Shown: in pieces, positions 25,768 to 34,720 of the stretch | How positions within the stretch are numbered: position 1 is the stretch's first letter | How the letters are laid out: the number at the start of each line of letters is the position of its first letter | NCBI RefSeq assembly: GCF_000717345.1 | Contig: NZ_JNZA01000015.1 | Span: 1-64,000, forward strand | DNA length: 64,000 nucleotides | Source of the DNA: Streptomyces lydicus | GTDB taxonomy: Bacteria > Actinomycetota > Actinomycetes > Streptomycetales > Streptomycetaceae | Reading direction: 5' to 3' | Position numbers and translations under genes: made by a program | Notes under the pieces: model-generated | Seen by the model: only the letters and a program-made list of their open reading frames with translations | Told to the model about the DNA's origin: nothing | Database searches by the model: none

Positions 25768-26283
25768 TCACTCCTGCCGCTTGCTGACCATGACGGCCGC
25801 GGGGCGCAGCTGCCGGCTCCCCTCGCCGTAGCCGGGACGCACCACCTGCACGACGGTGTTCGGCTCGGTATCGGGGTCGTCGACGGTGCCGACGACCTCG
25901 TGCACGGCCGGGTCGAACGGCACTCCGGTCTCCTCGTAGCGGGGATGCCCGAGCCGGCGGAGCACGTCGACCGCCTGGTCGCGTACGGCCTTGACGCCTT
26001 CGACCACGGCGGACGGATCGGAGCCGGCATGGGTGAGCGCCAGGTCCAGATTGTCGACCACCGGCAGCCAGGCCGCCGCGGTGCGGGCGCGTTCCTCGTT
26101 CCGTACGGCGTCCAGCTCCTTGGCGTGGCGCTTGCGGAGGTTGTCGAGGTCCGCGAGGGCGCGGCGCCAGCGGTCCTGGAGTTCGTCGAGGGCCGCGGCG
26201 TGGTCGTCCACCTCCGGCTGGTCCGGGGGCGGGGCCTGGCTCAGCTCGTCCTGGGGCGTCGCGGGCTCCTGTTCGGTGGACAT
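25768..26283 (-). CDS. grpE: GrpE nucleotide exchange factor
   Basis: The 171-residue protein starts with an acidic, Pro-rich tail and a long helix (DELQDRWRRALADLDNLRKR). It ends with the GrpE beta domain: GVPFDPAVHEVVGTVDDPDT, NTVVQVVRPGY and RPAAVMVSK. GrpE releases ADP from DnaK so that it can rebind ATP. The gene lies 9 bp after dnaK and 6 bp before the J-protein gene, and is clearly cotranscribed. It is shorter and more divergent than housekeeping Streptomyces GrpE as I recall it, which supports a second copy. Confidence 0.88.
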   Translation of the reverse strand: MSTEQEPATPQDELSQAPPPDQPEVDDHAAALDELQDRWRRALADLDNLRKRHAKELDAVRNEERARTAAAWLPVVDNLDLALTHAGSDPSAVVEGVKAVRDQAVDVLRRLGHPRYEETGVPFDPAVHEVVGTVDDPDTEPNTVVQVVRPGYGEGSRQLRPAAVMVSKRQE

Positions 26284-26292
26284 CGCCGCACC

Positions 26293-28203
26293 TCAGCTCT
26301 TGTCGAATTCGGCGTCGACCACGTCGTCGTCGGATCCGGCGGAGCTGCCCGAAGCACCGCCTGCCCCGGCGTCCGCCGTGGCCCGCTCCTCCGCGGACGG
26401 GCCCGCGCCTGCCTGGTGGGAGGCCAGCGAGGCGTGGATCTGCTGGAGTTCGGAGGTCAGCGACCTGACCTTGTCGAGCGGCGCTTCTCCCTTGACGGCT
26501 TCCCGGGCGTCGGTGACGAGCATCTCGGCCCGTGCCTTCTCGTGCGCGGGTGCGGCGTCGCCCAGCTCGTTCAGCCGGCGTTCGACCTGGTAGGCCACGG
26601 CGTCCAGCTCGTTGCGGGCGTCCACCGCCGCGCGCAGCGCCTGGTCCTCGCCGCGGTGCGCTTCGGCCTCCTGGACCATCCGCTCGATCTCGCTCTGGTC
26701 GAGGTTGGAGCCCTCGCTGATGGTGATGCCCTGCTCGGCGCCGGTGTCCTTGTCACGTGCGGTGACGTTCAGGATGCCGTTGGCGTCGACGTCGAAGGTG
26801 ACCTCGACCTGCGGCTCGCCACGGGGCGCGGGGCGGATGTCCTTGAGCTGGAAGCGGCCCAGGACGCGGTTGTCCTGCGCGAGCTCGCGCTCTCCTTGCA
26901 GGACGACGATGTCGACCGCTCCCTGGTTGTCCTCGGCGGTGGAGAAGGTCTCCGTGCGCCGCACGGGGATGGTGGTGTTCCGCTCGATGATCTTGGTCAT
27001 CACACCGCCGCGGGTCTCCACACCCAGCGACAGCGGGATGACGTCGAGCAGCAGCACGTCCTTGACGTCGCCCTTGAGCACTCCGGCCTGGATCGCGGCG
27101 CCCATGGCCACGACCTCGTCGGGGTTGACGCTCATGTTCGGGTCCTTGCCTCCGGTCAGCCGGCGGACCAGGTTCTGGACGGCGGGGATACGGGTGGAGC
27201 CGCCCACGAGGATGACCTCGTCGATATCGCTCTCGCTGATCTTGGCGTCGGCCATCGCCTGCTTGACCGGCTCCATGGTCCGCTCGACCAGGTCGGAGGT
27301 GATCTGGTCGAACGTGGACCGCATGACCGTCTCGGTCAGATGCTTCGGGCCGGCGGCGTCCGCGGTGATGAACGGCAGGCTGACCTGCGTCTGAGTGACC
27401 GAGCTGAGTTCGGTCTTGGCCTTCTCCGCGGCCTCGAAAAGCCGTTGCAGGGCCTGCGGGTCGCTCCGCAGATCGATGCCGTTGTCCCGTTGGAAGTTGT
27501 CCGCCAGGTAGTCCACCAGCCGCCGGTCGAAGTCGTCACCGCCCAGGTGGCTGTCGCCCGCGGTGGACCGGACCTCGACCACCCCGTCGCCGACGTCGAG
27601 CAGGCTGACGTCGAAGGTGCCGCCGCCCAGGTCGAAGACGAGCACGGTCTCGTGCCCCTTCTTGTCCATCCCGTAGGCGAGCGCCGCCGCCGTGGGCTCG
27701 TTGATGATGCGCAGGACCTCCAGCCCTGCGATGCGCCCCGCGTCCTTCGTCGCGGTGCGCTGGGCGTCGTTGAAGTAGGCGGGGACGGTGATGACGGCTT
27801 CCGTCACCTTCTCGCCCAGCTGCTTCGCGGCATCGTCGGCGAGTTTGCGCAGCACCAGAGCGCTGATCTCCTCCGGCGCGTACAGCTTGCCGCGTACCTC
27901 GAAGCGCGCATTGCCATGGTCGTCGGCGACCACGTCGAAGCCGACGGCCTTTGCCTCGTCCGAGATCTCGTCGAAGCGGCGGCCGATGAAGCGCTTTGCC
28001 GAGTAGATGGTTCCCTTGGGGTTGAGGATCGCCTGGCGGCGGGCCAACTGGCCGACGAGCCGCTCGCCCGTGTCGGTGAACGCGACGACCGAAGGGGTCG
28101 TGCGGCTGCCCTCGGAATTCGGGAGAACCGTCGCCTCACCGCCCTCCCACGCGGCGATCACCGAGTTGGTGGTTCCGAGGTCAATGCCGACTGCCTTAGC
28201 CAT
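26293..28203 (-). CDS. dnaK: DnaK Hsp70 chaperone (paralogue in stress block)
   Basis: This 636-residue Hsp70 folds and protects proteins in the cytoplasm. The ATPase domain (residues 1 to about 370) shows [48 protein letters not shown] and [20 protein letters not shown]. The linker [16 protein letters not shown] leads into the substrate-binding domain, and the lid ends with an Ala/Gly/Ser-rich tail and [12 protein letters not shown]. Length is typical. It opens the dnaK-grpE-cbpA-cbpM-clpB-trxC run. The start ATG 28203 has GGAGT 6 to 8 bases upstream. Streptomyces normally have a main dnaK operon with HspR, so this is probably an extra set. Confidence 0.93.
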   Translation of the reverse strand: MAKAVGIDLGTTNSVIAAWEGGEATVLPNSEGSRTTPSVVAFTDTGERLVGQLARRQAILNPKGTIYSAKRFIGRRFDEISDEAKAVGFDVVADDHGNARFEVRGKLYAPEEISALVLRKLADDAAKQLGEKVTEAVITVPAYFNDAQRTATKDAGRIAGLEVLRIINEPTAAALAYGMDKKGHETVLVFDLGGGTFDVSLLDVGDGVVEVRSTAGDSHLGGDDFDRRLVDYLADNFQRDNGIDLRSDPQALQRLFEAAEKAKTELSSVTQTQVSLPFITADAAGPKHLTETVMRSTFDQITSDLVERTMEPVKQAMADAKISESDIDEVILVGGSTRIPAVQNLVRRLTGGKDPNMSVNPDEVVAMGAAIQAGVLKGDVKDVLLLDVIPLSLGVETRGGVMTKIIERNTTIPVRRTETFSTAEDNQGAVDIVVLQGERELAQDNRVLGRFQLKDIRPAPRGEPQVEVTFDVDANGILNVTARDKDTGAEQGITISEGSNLDQSEIERMVQEAEAHRGEDQALRAAVDARNELDAVAYQVERRLNELGDAAPAHEKARAEMLVTDAREAVKGEAPLDKVRSLTSELQQIHASLASHQAGAGPSAEERATADAGAGGASGSSAGSDDDVVDAEFDKS

Positions 28204-28261
28204 GGGGATACTCCTTCATCGAAAGCCACGGAAGTGTTCGCGCGCCCTGTGCCGCCGGGTC

Positions 28262-28750
28262 TCACTTCTCGGTGGCGGTGGTGCCGGCCGCCGCGCTCCC
28301 GAGCCGGTTGAGCAGCTTGGCGGCCTGATCGGCCACCTCGGCGTCCACCACGACCTCGTACCGGCTCGGCTGCATCGCGCTGACGGAAGCGAAGTCGCGG
28401 CGCCCGCGCTGTAGGCCGTACAGAAGCAGTCCGAGCAGCGCGCCGATCAGCGCACCGAAGATCAGCCCGTAGAGGGCCAGCAGCAGCGACGACAGCACCG
28501 GGTTGAGCCAATCGAGCAGACCGAAAAGCCAGCCGATCAGAGCGCCGGGGAGAGCACCGGACGCGGCCCCGCTCAGCGCCGCCCTCCCGAAGCCGACACG
28601 ACCGACAACTTGTTCGACGAGTTGCAGGTCGTGGCCGATGATGGCGGTTCGTTCAACAGGGAAGCCCTGGTCAGACAGGTAGTCGATGGCGCGCTCGGCC
28701 TCCGGATAGGTGGGGTAGGACGCGATGGTCCGACGATCCCGCTGGCTCAT
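28262..28750 (-). CDS. General-stress membrane protein (GSP17M/YflT-like)
   Basis: This 162-residue protein starts at ATG 28750, with GGAGGAGGG 4 to 10 bases upstream. An upstream in-frame start lacks such spacing. It has the PF11181-type N-terminal domain (TIASYPTYPEAERAIDYLSD, then AIIGHDLQLVEQV), two hydrophobic membrane segments around PGALIGWLFGLLDWLNPVL and LLALYGLIFGALIGALLGLL, and a C-terminal small domain ending RYEVVVDAEVADQAAKLLNR. Such proteins are stress induced in Gram-positives; the molecular function is unknown. It is the first gene of the minus-strand stress block, 58 bp upstream of dnaK, and faces the divergent PucR-type regulator. Confidence 0.8.
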   Translation of the reverse strand: MSQRDRRTIASYPTYPEAERAIDYLSDQGFPVERTAIIGHDLQLVEQVVGRVGFGRAALSGAASGALPGALIGWLFGLLDWLNPVLSSLLLALYGLIFGALIGALLGLLLYGLQRGRRDFASVSAMQPSRYEVVVDAEVADQAAKLLNRLGSAAAGTTATEK

Positions 28751-28965
28751 GTGCCCTCCTCCCGGCGACACGCCACTGCTACGGGTTCACGCCTGGCCGC
28801 TTCAGTCTCGCCACGCAGGCGACCCGCGGCCTGCCCCTGCGAGGCCGAAATCCGTAGGCAATCTCGGTCTGCCAGGGTGAGCTGATCAAGACCGACATAT
28901 CGGACAATATCTGCGTCATTGGGTAGGGTGAATCCCGGGCGATCAGAAAGGCCCGTGATCCCACC
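28751..28965. promoter_or_regulatory. Divergent promoter region between stress block and PucR-type regulator
   Basis: This 215-bp region separates the minus-strand stress operon from the plus-strand regulator. It contains ATATCGGACAATAT at about 28899-28912, a short AT-rich inverted element in otherwise GC-rich DNA and a candidate operator. No HAIR or CIRCE sequence is visible, so control by HspR or HrcA is not supported. Confidence 0.45.
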
Positions 28966-30672
28966 ATGGCCACGACCTCGGGCACGGCGTGCAGCTCCCC
29001 CCGGAGCAGCTGGGGCCGCGAGCACCTCGCGAACCTGTACAGCCTTGTGGTGCTCTCGATGATCATGAATGACGCGCCGGACGAGAGCGACGTCCTGACA
29101 CGGGCCCTCACCGCCGTTGGCACCCTCGGTCCGTGCCGCGCCGAGGCCGCCTACCTCACGCTCGACAACGGCCTGACCCGCACGCCCGCCGACTGGCCCC
29201 AAGCCACCCCCCACCTCGATGCCCAGGTCCGGAGACTGGCTGGTCAGGACGGGCCGGTCACGGTGCCGGATCGGGAATGGGGCTGGAGCCTCGCGCTGCA
29301 CAGCACGGCGAACTCCATCGGCCACCTGGTGGTCAGCGCACCGTCCCGGCCCACCGATGACGAGTACTTCCTGCTGCGGGTGCTGGCTCAGCAGACCGCG
29401 GCGGCCCTGACGCAAGCCCTGGCCCGGCGCGCGGAACGCGACCGTAACCAGCAGTTGCGGCAGCTCAGTGAGGACCGTGCGGCCACGAACGCCCGGCTCA
29501 CCACCTCCGTCTCCGAACTGGAGCATCAGCGTTCCGTCCACGAGATGCTCAGCGACGCCTCCGCGAACGACGACGGCGTACAGGGCATCGCCGGGGCCCT
29601 CCACCTGCTCACCGGCTACCCGGTCGCCATCGAGGACCGCTTCGGCAATCTGCGGGCCTGGGCGGGCCCGGGCCGCCCCGACCCCTACCCCAAACTTGAG
29701 GCGACCCCGCACGAAGAGCTTCTGCAGGATGCGGCCCGCCGGCCGCGGCCGGTGCGGGTGGCGGAACGGGTCATCGCGCTGGCCCGGTACCGGGGCGAGG
29801 TCCTCGGCACCGTGGCCCTGATCGACCCCGAAGCAGGCGTCGGCGAGGTAGAACGGTTCGCCCTCGGTTACGCCAGCACTGCGCTGGCCCTGGAACTGGC
29901 CCATCTGCGCAACCTCGCCGAGGTGGAACTGCGGCTACGACGCGAACTTGTGGACGACCTGATCACCGGCACCGACGACGCGAGCGCCTACGCCCGGGCC
30001 GCCGCCGTCGGCCATGATCTGCACGGTCCGCACTATCTCGCCGCCGTGCAATGGGCGGGCCGACCGGCCGACGACACCTTCGTGCACGCGGTCGGCAGGT
30101 CGGCAGCCGGGCTGCGGATGCGGTCACTGCTGGCCAGACGGTCCGGGATGGCCGTCCTCGTACTGCAAGGCCGTCCGCAGGCGAAGGCCCTGCACGAGGC
30201 AGTGGGCCGCGAACTCGGCTCGCCCACCGGTTCGATCGGCGTGGGCGGCCGGTGCGACACCCCGAGCGAGATCCCGCGCTCGTTCCAGGAAGCGCTGCGC
30301 GCCCTGGAGGTCCGTCAGCGCTCGCAGTCCCCCCACGGCACCACGACCTTCGACGAACTGGGCCTCTACCGCATCCTCGGGCCGGGAGGCAGCTACCGAG
30401 ACGTCGAGCAGTTCGTCCGCGAGTGGCTCGGCCCGCTCCTGGACTACGACGCCGCACACCACTCGGACCTGGTCCAGACCCTCTCCCAGTACTTCGAGTG
30501 CGGCGGCAACTACGACGCCACGGCAGCCGCCCTGGCCATCCACCGCAGCACCCTGCGCTACCGGCTCCAGCGCATCCGCGAGGTCACCGGCAGCGACCTC
30601 GGGGACGTCGACAGCCGGCTGAACATGCACGTCGCCACCCGGGTGTGGAGCGTCCTGGGCGGCCGACCCTGA
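28966..30672 (+). CDS. PucR-family transcriptional regulator with GAF-like domain
   Basis: This 568-residue protein has an N-terminal GAF-like sensory part (residues about 30-150, PTDDEYFLLRVLAQQTAAAL). A coiled segment follows (about 150-190), then a second sensory region (GYPVAIEDRFGNLRAWAG...). It ends with the GGDEF-related CdaR/PucR middle domain and the C-terminal helix-turn-helix CGGNYDATAAALAIHRSTLR with YRLQRIREVTG. PucR/CdaR regulators act on DNA and often respond to small metabolites. The start ATG 28966 is the first good in-frame codon but has only a weak ribosome site. It is divergent from the stress block and 13 bp ahead of the MEDS gene, so it may control both. Confidence 0.8.
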   Translation: MATTSGTACSSPRSSWGREHLANLYSLVVLSMIMNDAPDESDVLTRALTAVGTLGPCRAEAAYLTLDNGLTRTPADWPQATPHLDAQVRRLAGQDGPVTVPDREWGWSLALHSTANSIGHLVVSAPSRPTDDEYFLLRVLAQQTAAALTQALARRAERDRNQQLRQLSEDRAATNARLTTSVSELEHQRSVHEMLSDASANDDGVQGIAGALHLLTGYPVAIEDRFGNLRAWAGPGRPDPYPKLEATPHEELLQDAARRPRPVRVAERVIALARYRGEVLGTVALIDPEAGVGEVERFALGYASTALALELAHLRNLAEVELRLRRELVDDLITGTDDASAYARAAAVGHDLHGPHYLAAVQWAGRPADDTFVHAVGRSAAGLRMRSLLARRSGMAVLVLQGRPQAKALHEAVGRELGSPTGSIGVGGRCDTPSEIPRSFQEALRALEVRQRSQSPHGTTTFDELGLYRILGPGGSYRDVEQFVREWLGPLLDYDAAHHSDLVQTLSQYFECGGNYDATAAALAIHRSTLRYRLQRIREVTGSDLGDVDSRLNMHVATRVWSVLGGRP

Positions 30673-30685
30673 TCGGGAGGATCAC

Positions 30686-31330
30686 GTGGATCAACGGAGT
30701 GCCGACGCCCCCGTGGCCACTGTCGCTCGCCTGGGCGGAGTACCGCTGACTCCTGGCGACCACATCTGTGCCCTGTACCGGGGACGTGCCGAGCGGGATC
30801 GGCTCATGACCCCGTTCTTGGCGGAGGGGCTGAGTGCAGGGCACATCTGCCTCCTCTTGGGCACCGAGGGCGAGGACTGTACTTTTCGCGACGTCTTGGC
30901 CTCTGCCGCTCCCGCGGTGGGCCGGGGCGGCAACAATCTCCAGATCAGGGGCCCGAATGAGTATCTGCGGGACGGGATCTTCGACGGAGACCGCACACTG
31001 GCCCGTATGTACGCATGGTCCGACGAAATGCTCCCGTCCGACCAGGGCACCTGCGCCCGGCTCGCCGCCGATATGAGCTGGGCCCAGCCCTTGGTGCAGC
31101 CCGCCTTCGTCCAGGACCTGGTCCGGTACGAGATGCACGCGACCCGGTGGCTGCGGTCGCATCCCCAGGTGGGGATATGCATGTACGACCTGGAGCTGTT
31201 CCACAGTGACCTGATCGTCCCACTGATCAAGGCCCATCCGAAGGTCTGGCTGAACGGCATGATCATGGAGAATCCGTACTTCCTCGATCCCGATGAGGAG
31301 ACCGGCCAACCGGCCTCCGGGGAGACCTGA
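30686..31330 (+). CDS. MEDS-domain sensory protein
   Basis: The 214-residue protein starts at GTG 30686, with GGGAGG 5 bases upstream. Most of it is a MEDS (methanogen/methylotroph DcmR sensory) domain: PGDHICALYRGRAERDRLMT, FLAEGLSAGHICLLLGTEGE, and late VGICMYDLELFHSDLIVPLI followed by HPKVWLNGMIMENPYFLDP. MEDS domains resemble a RecA-like fold and occur with histidine kinases and anti-sigma-type regulators; here it stands alone. It lies 13 bp after the PucR-type gene, so the two are cotranscribed and may work in one sensing pathway. The ligand is unknown. Confidence 0.75.
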   Translation: MDQRSADAPVATVARLGGVPLTPGDHICALYRGRAERDRLMTPFLAEGLSAGHICLLLGTEGEDCTFRDVLASAAPAVGRGGNNLQIRGPNEYLRDGIFDGDRTLARMYAWSDEMLPSDQGTCARLAADMSWAQPLVQPAFVQDLVRYEMHATRWLRSHPQVGICMYDLELFHSDLIVPLIKAHPKVWLNGMIMENPYFLDPDEETGQPASGET

Positions 31331-31344
31331 CACCGCTCACCGCC

Positions 31345-31360
31345 CACGGCTCCGGCCGTG
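31345..31360. terminator. Short hairpin between convergent genes
   Basis: CACGGC and GCCGTG form a 6-bp stem around TCCG, just after the MEDS stop and before the convergent FUSC gene's stop. A weak terminator is possible. Confidence 0.3.
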
Positions 31361-31424
31361 CGCACGTCCCGCTGTCCGGTTCCCGGCACGAAACCCCGGC
31401 TTGCCGCACGGAACGCGGCGCTGC

Positions 31425-33626
31425 CTATCCGCCGTCCTTGGGTGGCGGAGCCGAGCCGTCACCGCGCCCCCGCCGGAGTTCCTGTTCCTCTTCCGCATCT
31501 GCCGCCTCTTCCTCCGGTGCCGGTCTCTCCTGTCGGTCCTCCCGCGCCTCCCGGACCGACTCGACATCCCGTTCCAGCGGTGTCGTGCCCAGCGCAGCCG
31601 TCAGCTCCTCCAGCGCCCCCAGCAAAAGTTCCGCGCCACGCCGCACCACCTGATCATCACCGCCGTCCGCGCCCTCCCAGGCGTCGAGCACCGCCGCTAC
31701 CCGCTCCCACCCCGGGGCCCGCCGCTCGCGTACGTCCCGCGCCGCACGCGCGGTGTCCGCCCGCAGAGCCGCCGCGAACAGTGCGGCCTCCGGGACGGGC
31801 CGCACCCCTCGTCCCGGCAGATGGGCCTCCAGAAGCATCGCCGCCCGCCCCATCGACTTGAGCGCGTCATACGCCTCCTGGGCCGCACTGCGGGTCAGGC
31901 CACGATGCTTCACCGGCTCCTGCTTGGACCGCTCGAAAGCCTCGTCCCACGCAGCCTCCTTCTTACGGGCGGCAAGCAGTGCCTGCCGCACTTCCGCGCG
32001 ATGCCCGCCGCCGGGATCCGCGTAGCTGCCGACCACCGCCGCCGCGTACCGCCCGTTCGCGGCGAGCCAGTCCGCGAGACGGTCCAGCAGCCGCGGGGTC
32101 TCCCAGGCTGGGAAGACCACATAGGCCAGCATCGCGAGCGCACCGCCGAGCAGGGTCAGCAGCACTCGGTCCCGCACCGTCTGGTGCCACTCCTCGCCCC
32201 CCATCCCGAGCAGGAAGACGACATACGCTGCGGCGAAGGACTGCGAGACCGCGTACCCGGTGTGCATCAGCAGGTACATCAACCCGGCCGAGACCACGGC
32301 CAGCCCACCGGACAGATATGCGCCCGGGTGAGCCACCTGCACCACTCCGGTGGCCAGTCCGACGCCGACGAGAGTGCCGGCGAACCGGGCCACAGCACGG
32401 GAGTAGGTCTGGTGGAAGTCGGGCCGCAGCACCATGACAGAGGTGATCGGCACCCAGTAGCCGTGGCCCAGCGGAAGCGCATTGCCGAGCAGGTAGCCGA
32501 GGCAAGCCACCCCGGCGAGACGTACAGCGTGCCGGAGAACAGTCGAGTCCCAGGTGAGCTCGCGGAGCATCGCACGCAGCACGACCGGCACCATCCGGAA
32601 CATGGTCGGACGCACCAGTGCCGGGGCTTTCGCCGCGTGAGTGTCGCCGCTGTCCGCGGTCTCCACGACCTCGCGCAGCAGATCGAACAGCCGCACCGCT
32701 GCCAGCCGCGCCGGCCCCCGCAGCACCTCCTCCTCCCCGCCCCGGAGGACCTCCATGGCTTCGGAGGGCACCCGGACGGGGGTACCGCGGCGGATCGAGT
32801 GGGCAGCGGCGTCCAGCACTTCGCCGGCCGCCTTCAGGAGTTCCCGCGTCCGGTCGCGTTCCGACCCCTCCGCCGGAGCGCCGACCCGGGGGTCGGCGAG
32901 GGAGGCGAGGACCGGGCGGATGCGCTCGGCCAGGCCGCGGGGGCCGTGCAGGGCGGCGGGCCGCCGGCGTGCCTGCCACGGCGTGACCGCAGCGGCCTCG
33001 CGGGCCGTCATCATCGGTTCCGGGGCGAAGGGGGCCACCGGGTCGTGCCGCAGCCGTCGGGCGTAGTCGGCCACGGCGGCCAGGGCGCAGGCGAGCGCGT
33101 CCCGGTGCGCTCCCCAGCGGCGGATCGGGAACAGCAGGATCAGCGTCGCTTGCACCACACCGCCGAAGGCGATCACCGCGGCGTGCTCCAGCGCCTGCAC
33201 CACGGTGGTCGGCAGGGTGATGGTCACCAGCATGATGCCGATCGTGGCGGCCGCGACGATCCCGGCGGTCGAGCCCGCGGCCCAGGCCATTCCGGCGCCG
33301 AAGGACCACACGGCGAGCAGCAGGAGGAACGGCACGGGGTGCGCTCCCGCCAGATATCCCAGGAAGGTGCTGAGCGCCAGGCCCGCGCCGGCGGCCAGCG
33401 CGAGCACCTTGCGCGGTCGCCAACTCCGCTGGAACGTGGCGGTGCCGGCCGAGAAGGCTCCGAACGCGGCGGACATGGCAAAGGCCGGGGAGACGAGCCA
33501 CAGCGCGAGCCCGATCACGGTCGCCACTCCGGCCGCGGCGCGCAGTGCGACCAGCGGCTCGAGCCGGGTCCTCTCAATCGTCAGCCCGGAGCGCACGATC
33601 AGCCCCAGCGCCCGCAGCCACGTCAC
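31425..33626 (-). CDS. FUSC-family membrane protein (aromatic-acid-exporter-like)
   Basis: This protein of about 733 residues has two blocks of membrane helices. The first runs from residue about 20 (LVALRAAAGVATVIGLALWL, FLGYLAGAHPVPFLLLLAVW, GIVAAATIGIMLVTITLP). The second starts near 360 (HAVRLAGVACLGYLLGNALP, GYWVPITSVMVLRPDFHQTY, AYVVFLLGMGG, VLLTLLGGALAMLAYVVFP). The central GYWVPITxxMVLRPDF motif is the mark of FUSC/AaeB-like exporters. Cytoplasmic helical segments and an acidic C-tail complete it. I chose GTG 33626 because the family begins VTWLRALGL; the open frame continues further upstream into unrelated recombinase-like sequence. It probably exports organic acids; the substrate is unknown. 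It is convergent with the MEDS gene. Confidence 0.8.
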   Translation of the reverse strand: MTWLRALGLIVRSGLTIERTRLEPLVALRAAAGVATVIGLALWLVSPAFAMSAAFGAFSAGTATFQRSWRPRKVLALAAGAGLALSTFLGYLAGAHPVPFLLLLAVWSFGAGMAWAAGSTAGIVAAATIGIMLVTITLPTTVVQALEHAAVIAFGGVVQATLILLFPIRRWGAHRDALACALAAVADYARRLRHDPVAPFAPEPMMTAREAAAVTPWQARRRPAALHGPRGLAERIRPVLASLADPRVGAPAEGSERDRTRELLKAAGEVLDAAAHSIRRGTPVRVPSEAMEVLRGGEEEVLRGPARLAAVRLFDLLREVVETADSGDTHAAKAPALVRPTMFRMVPVVLRAMLRELTWDSTVLRHAVRLAGVACLGYLLGNALPLGHGYWVPITSVMVLRPDFHQTYSRAVARFAGTLVGVGLATGVVQVAHPGAYLSGGLAVVSAGLMYLLMHTGYAVSQSFAAAYVVFLLGMGGEEWHQTVRDRVLLTLLGGALAMLAYVVFPAWETPRLLDRLADWLAANGRYAAAVVGSYADPGGGHRAEVRQALLAARKKEAAWDEAFERSKQEPVKHRGLTRSAAQEAYDALKSMGRAAMLLEAHLPGRGVRPVPEAALFAAALRADTARAARDVRERRAPGWERVAAVLDAWEGADGGDDQVVRRGAELLLGALEELTAALGTTPLERDVESVREAREDRQERPAPEEEAADAEEEQELRRGRGDGSAPPPKDGG

Positions 33627-34400
33627 GGCGCCGAGCTTAGGGCGAGGCCGGGGCCGTCCGTCGTCAGCCGCACCGTGCGGCCGTCCATGTGAGGTGTCAT
33701 GCGGTGCCGCCCGGGAGCGAACCGAGGAGTCCGGCCGGAAGACCGGCCACCAGACGGGGCCGATCCAGGTGCCGCTGTCACGGGCGCAGGCCCCGCGGCA
33801 TCCCGACGTGTGGCGGCTGCGCTCGGGTTCCGGGAGCCGGGCGGCCAGCTGAGTGTTCGCCTGGGCGAGTGAGAGCAGCTGCTTGGGATCGTCTCCATTC
33901 GGTCGTGTGATCGTCTTCATGAGGCGGGGCAGGGGGATGAAGCCGTCCGTCGTTCCGAGTTCTCGCGGGGTCGGTCCGGCGGGTGTGGTGTCCGCGAGGC
34001 GTTCGGCGAGAGCGGTGACCGCTTCGCGGTCTCCTTCGATGCTTCGCGTTCGCCGTCGGTGAGGTCGAACTGCTGGAGCATCTGGGCGATGCGGTCCTTG
34101 ACGGCCAGCAGTTGGCCGCGGGTGGACTGCTTGGGGACGTAGAACGGGCAGCGTGGAAGTTGCGGGCGAAGTAGTCGGCCTTCTTGCAGAACACGGTGAG
34201 GGTGCGTTGCAGGACCGCCGCGTAGCAGCGGGTGCCGCCAGGGAGCTTGTGTCCGAGCCGTTGCTGCGGGTCGTTGAGGGTTAACGGCTCGCGGGCGTTG
34301 AGAAGGTGGGAGGCGATGGTGGCGCGGGCCCGCTGGCTGGTGAGCGCGTCGCGCGAATCGGACCGGGGACACCGATGCCCGGCTTCCGGTTCGGCGAGGC
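33627..34400 (-). pseudogene. Tyrosine recombinase, C-terminal remnant with frameshifts
   Basis: Across three minus-strand frames I can follow a known actinomycete integrase tail. It reads TSQRARATIASHLLNAREPL (equivalent to the SHRARSTIASQLYNAKEPM motif), then LNDPQQRLGHKLPGGTRCYA (LGH box and Tyr region), DYFARNFHAAR, FYVPKQSTRGQLLAVKDRIA, and finally TPRELGTTDGFIPLPRL with KQLLSLAQANTQLAARL. At least three frame changes are needed, and the catalytic surroundings (HKLPGG for HRSP, CYAAV for HYAKI) are degraded. The N-terminal half is gone. It is one of several recombinase remains in the block. Confidence 0.6.
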
Positions 34401-34517
34401 ACGGTAGGACGGGGAGCGGTTGGCTGCTCCCGAACTGCCGCCGGTGCCCGTGAGACCGCGGGGTGGGTGCATTGGCACAGGGCGGTGCGGGGACGGCAGG
34501 CGGGGTGTGAGTCCGGC
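34401..34517. other. Short gap without recognisable gene
   Basis: About 115 bp of GC-rich sequence. No feature recognised. Confidence 0.3.
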
Positions 34518-34720
34518 TCAGGAAAGTTCTTGCAGCATTCCGTGCACATGAGCCACGGCGACCTCTATGTCGGTGTGCTTGTACTGCCCGGCGCGTGACT
34601 CCGCGGAGAGGACTCCGCAGCGGTGCACTTTCTCGAAGTCGCCGTAGGGGAACCCCAACGCGCTGGAAGCATCCTCCAAGCTCCCGGTTTTGTCCGAGGT
34701 GGCGTGGACGTAGGGCTATA
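34518..34720 (-). pseudogene. C-terminal fragment of unknown protein
   Basis: The minus-strand frame reads DKTGSLEDASSALGFPYGDF, then VLSAESRAGQYKHTDIEVAV and HVHGMLQELS with a stop. The composition is natural, and codon use fits a real protein. No family is recognised. Its front joins the Ku-like remnant, so it is probably what is left after a deletion fused two unrelated genes. Confidence 0.35.

Noticed and set aside
28204..28261. CIRCE or HAIR operator before dnaK
   Set aside because: The 58-bp gap was read on both strands; no TTAGCACTC or CTTGAGT-N7-ACTCAAG pattern is present.
25090..28311. 1073-residue plus-strand open frame opposite dnaK, grpE and cbpA
   Set aside because: It is the antisense shadow of well-supported chaperone genes; high third-position GC keeps the reverse frame open. 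Its sequence is low-complexity Gly/Val/Arg with no domain.
31293..33692. 799-residue plus-strand frame opposite the FUSC-type gene
   Set aside because: Arg/Pro-rich antisense shadow; the minus frame has membrane helices and the FUSC motif.
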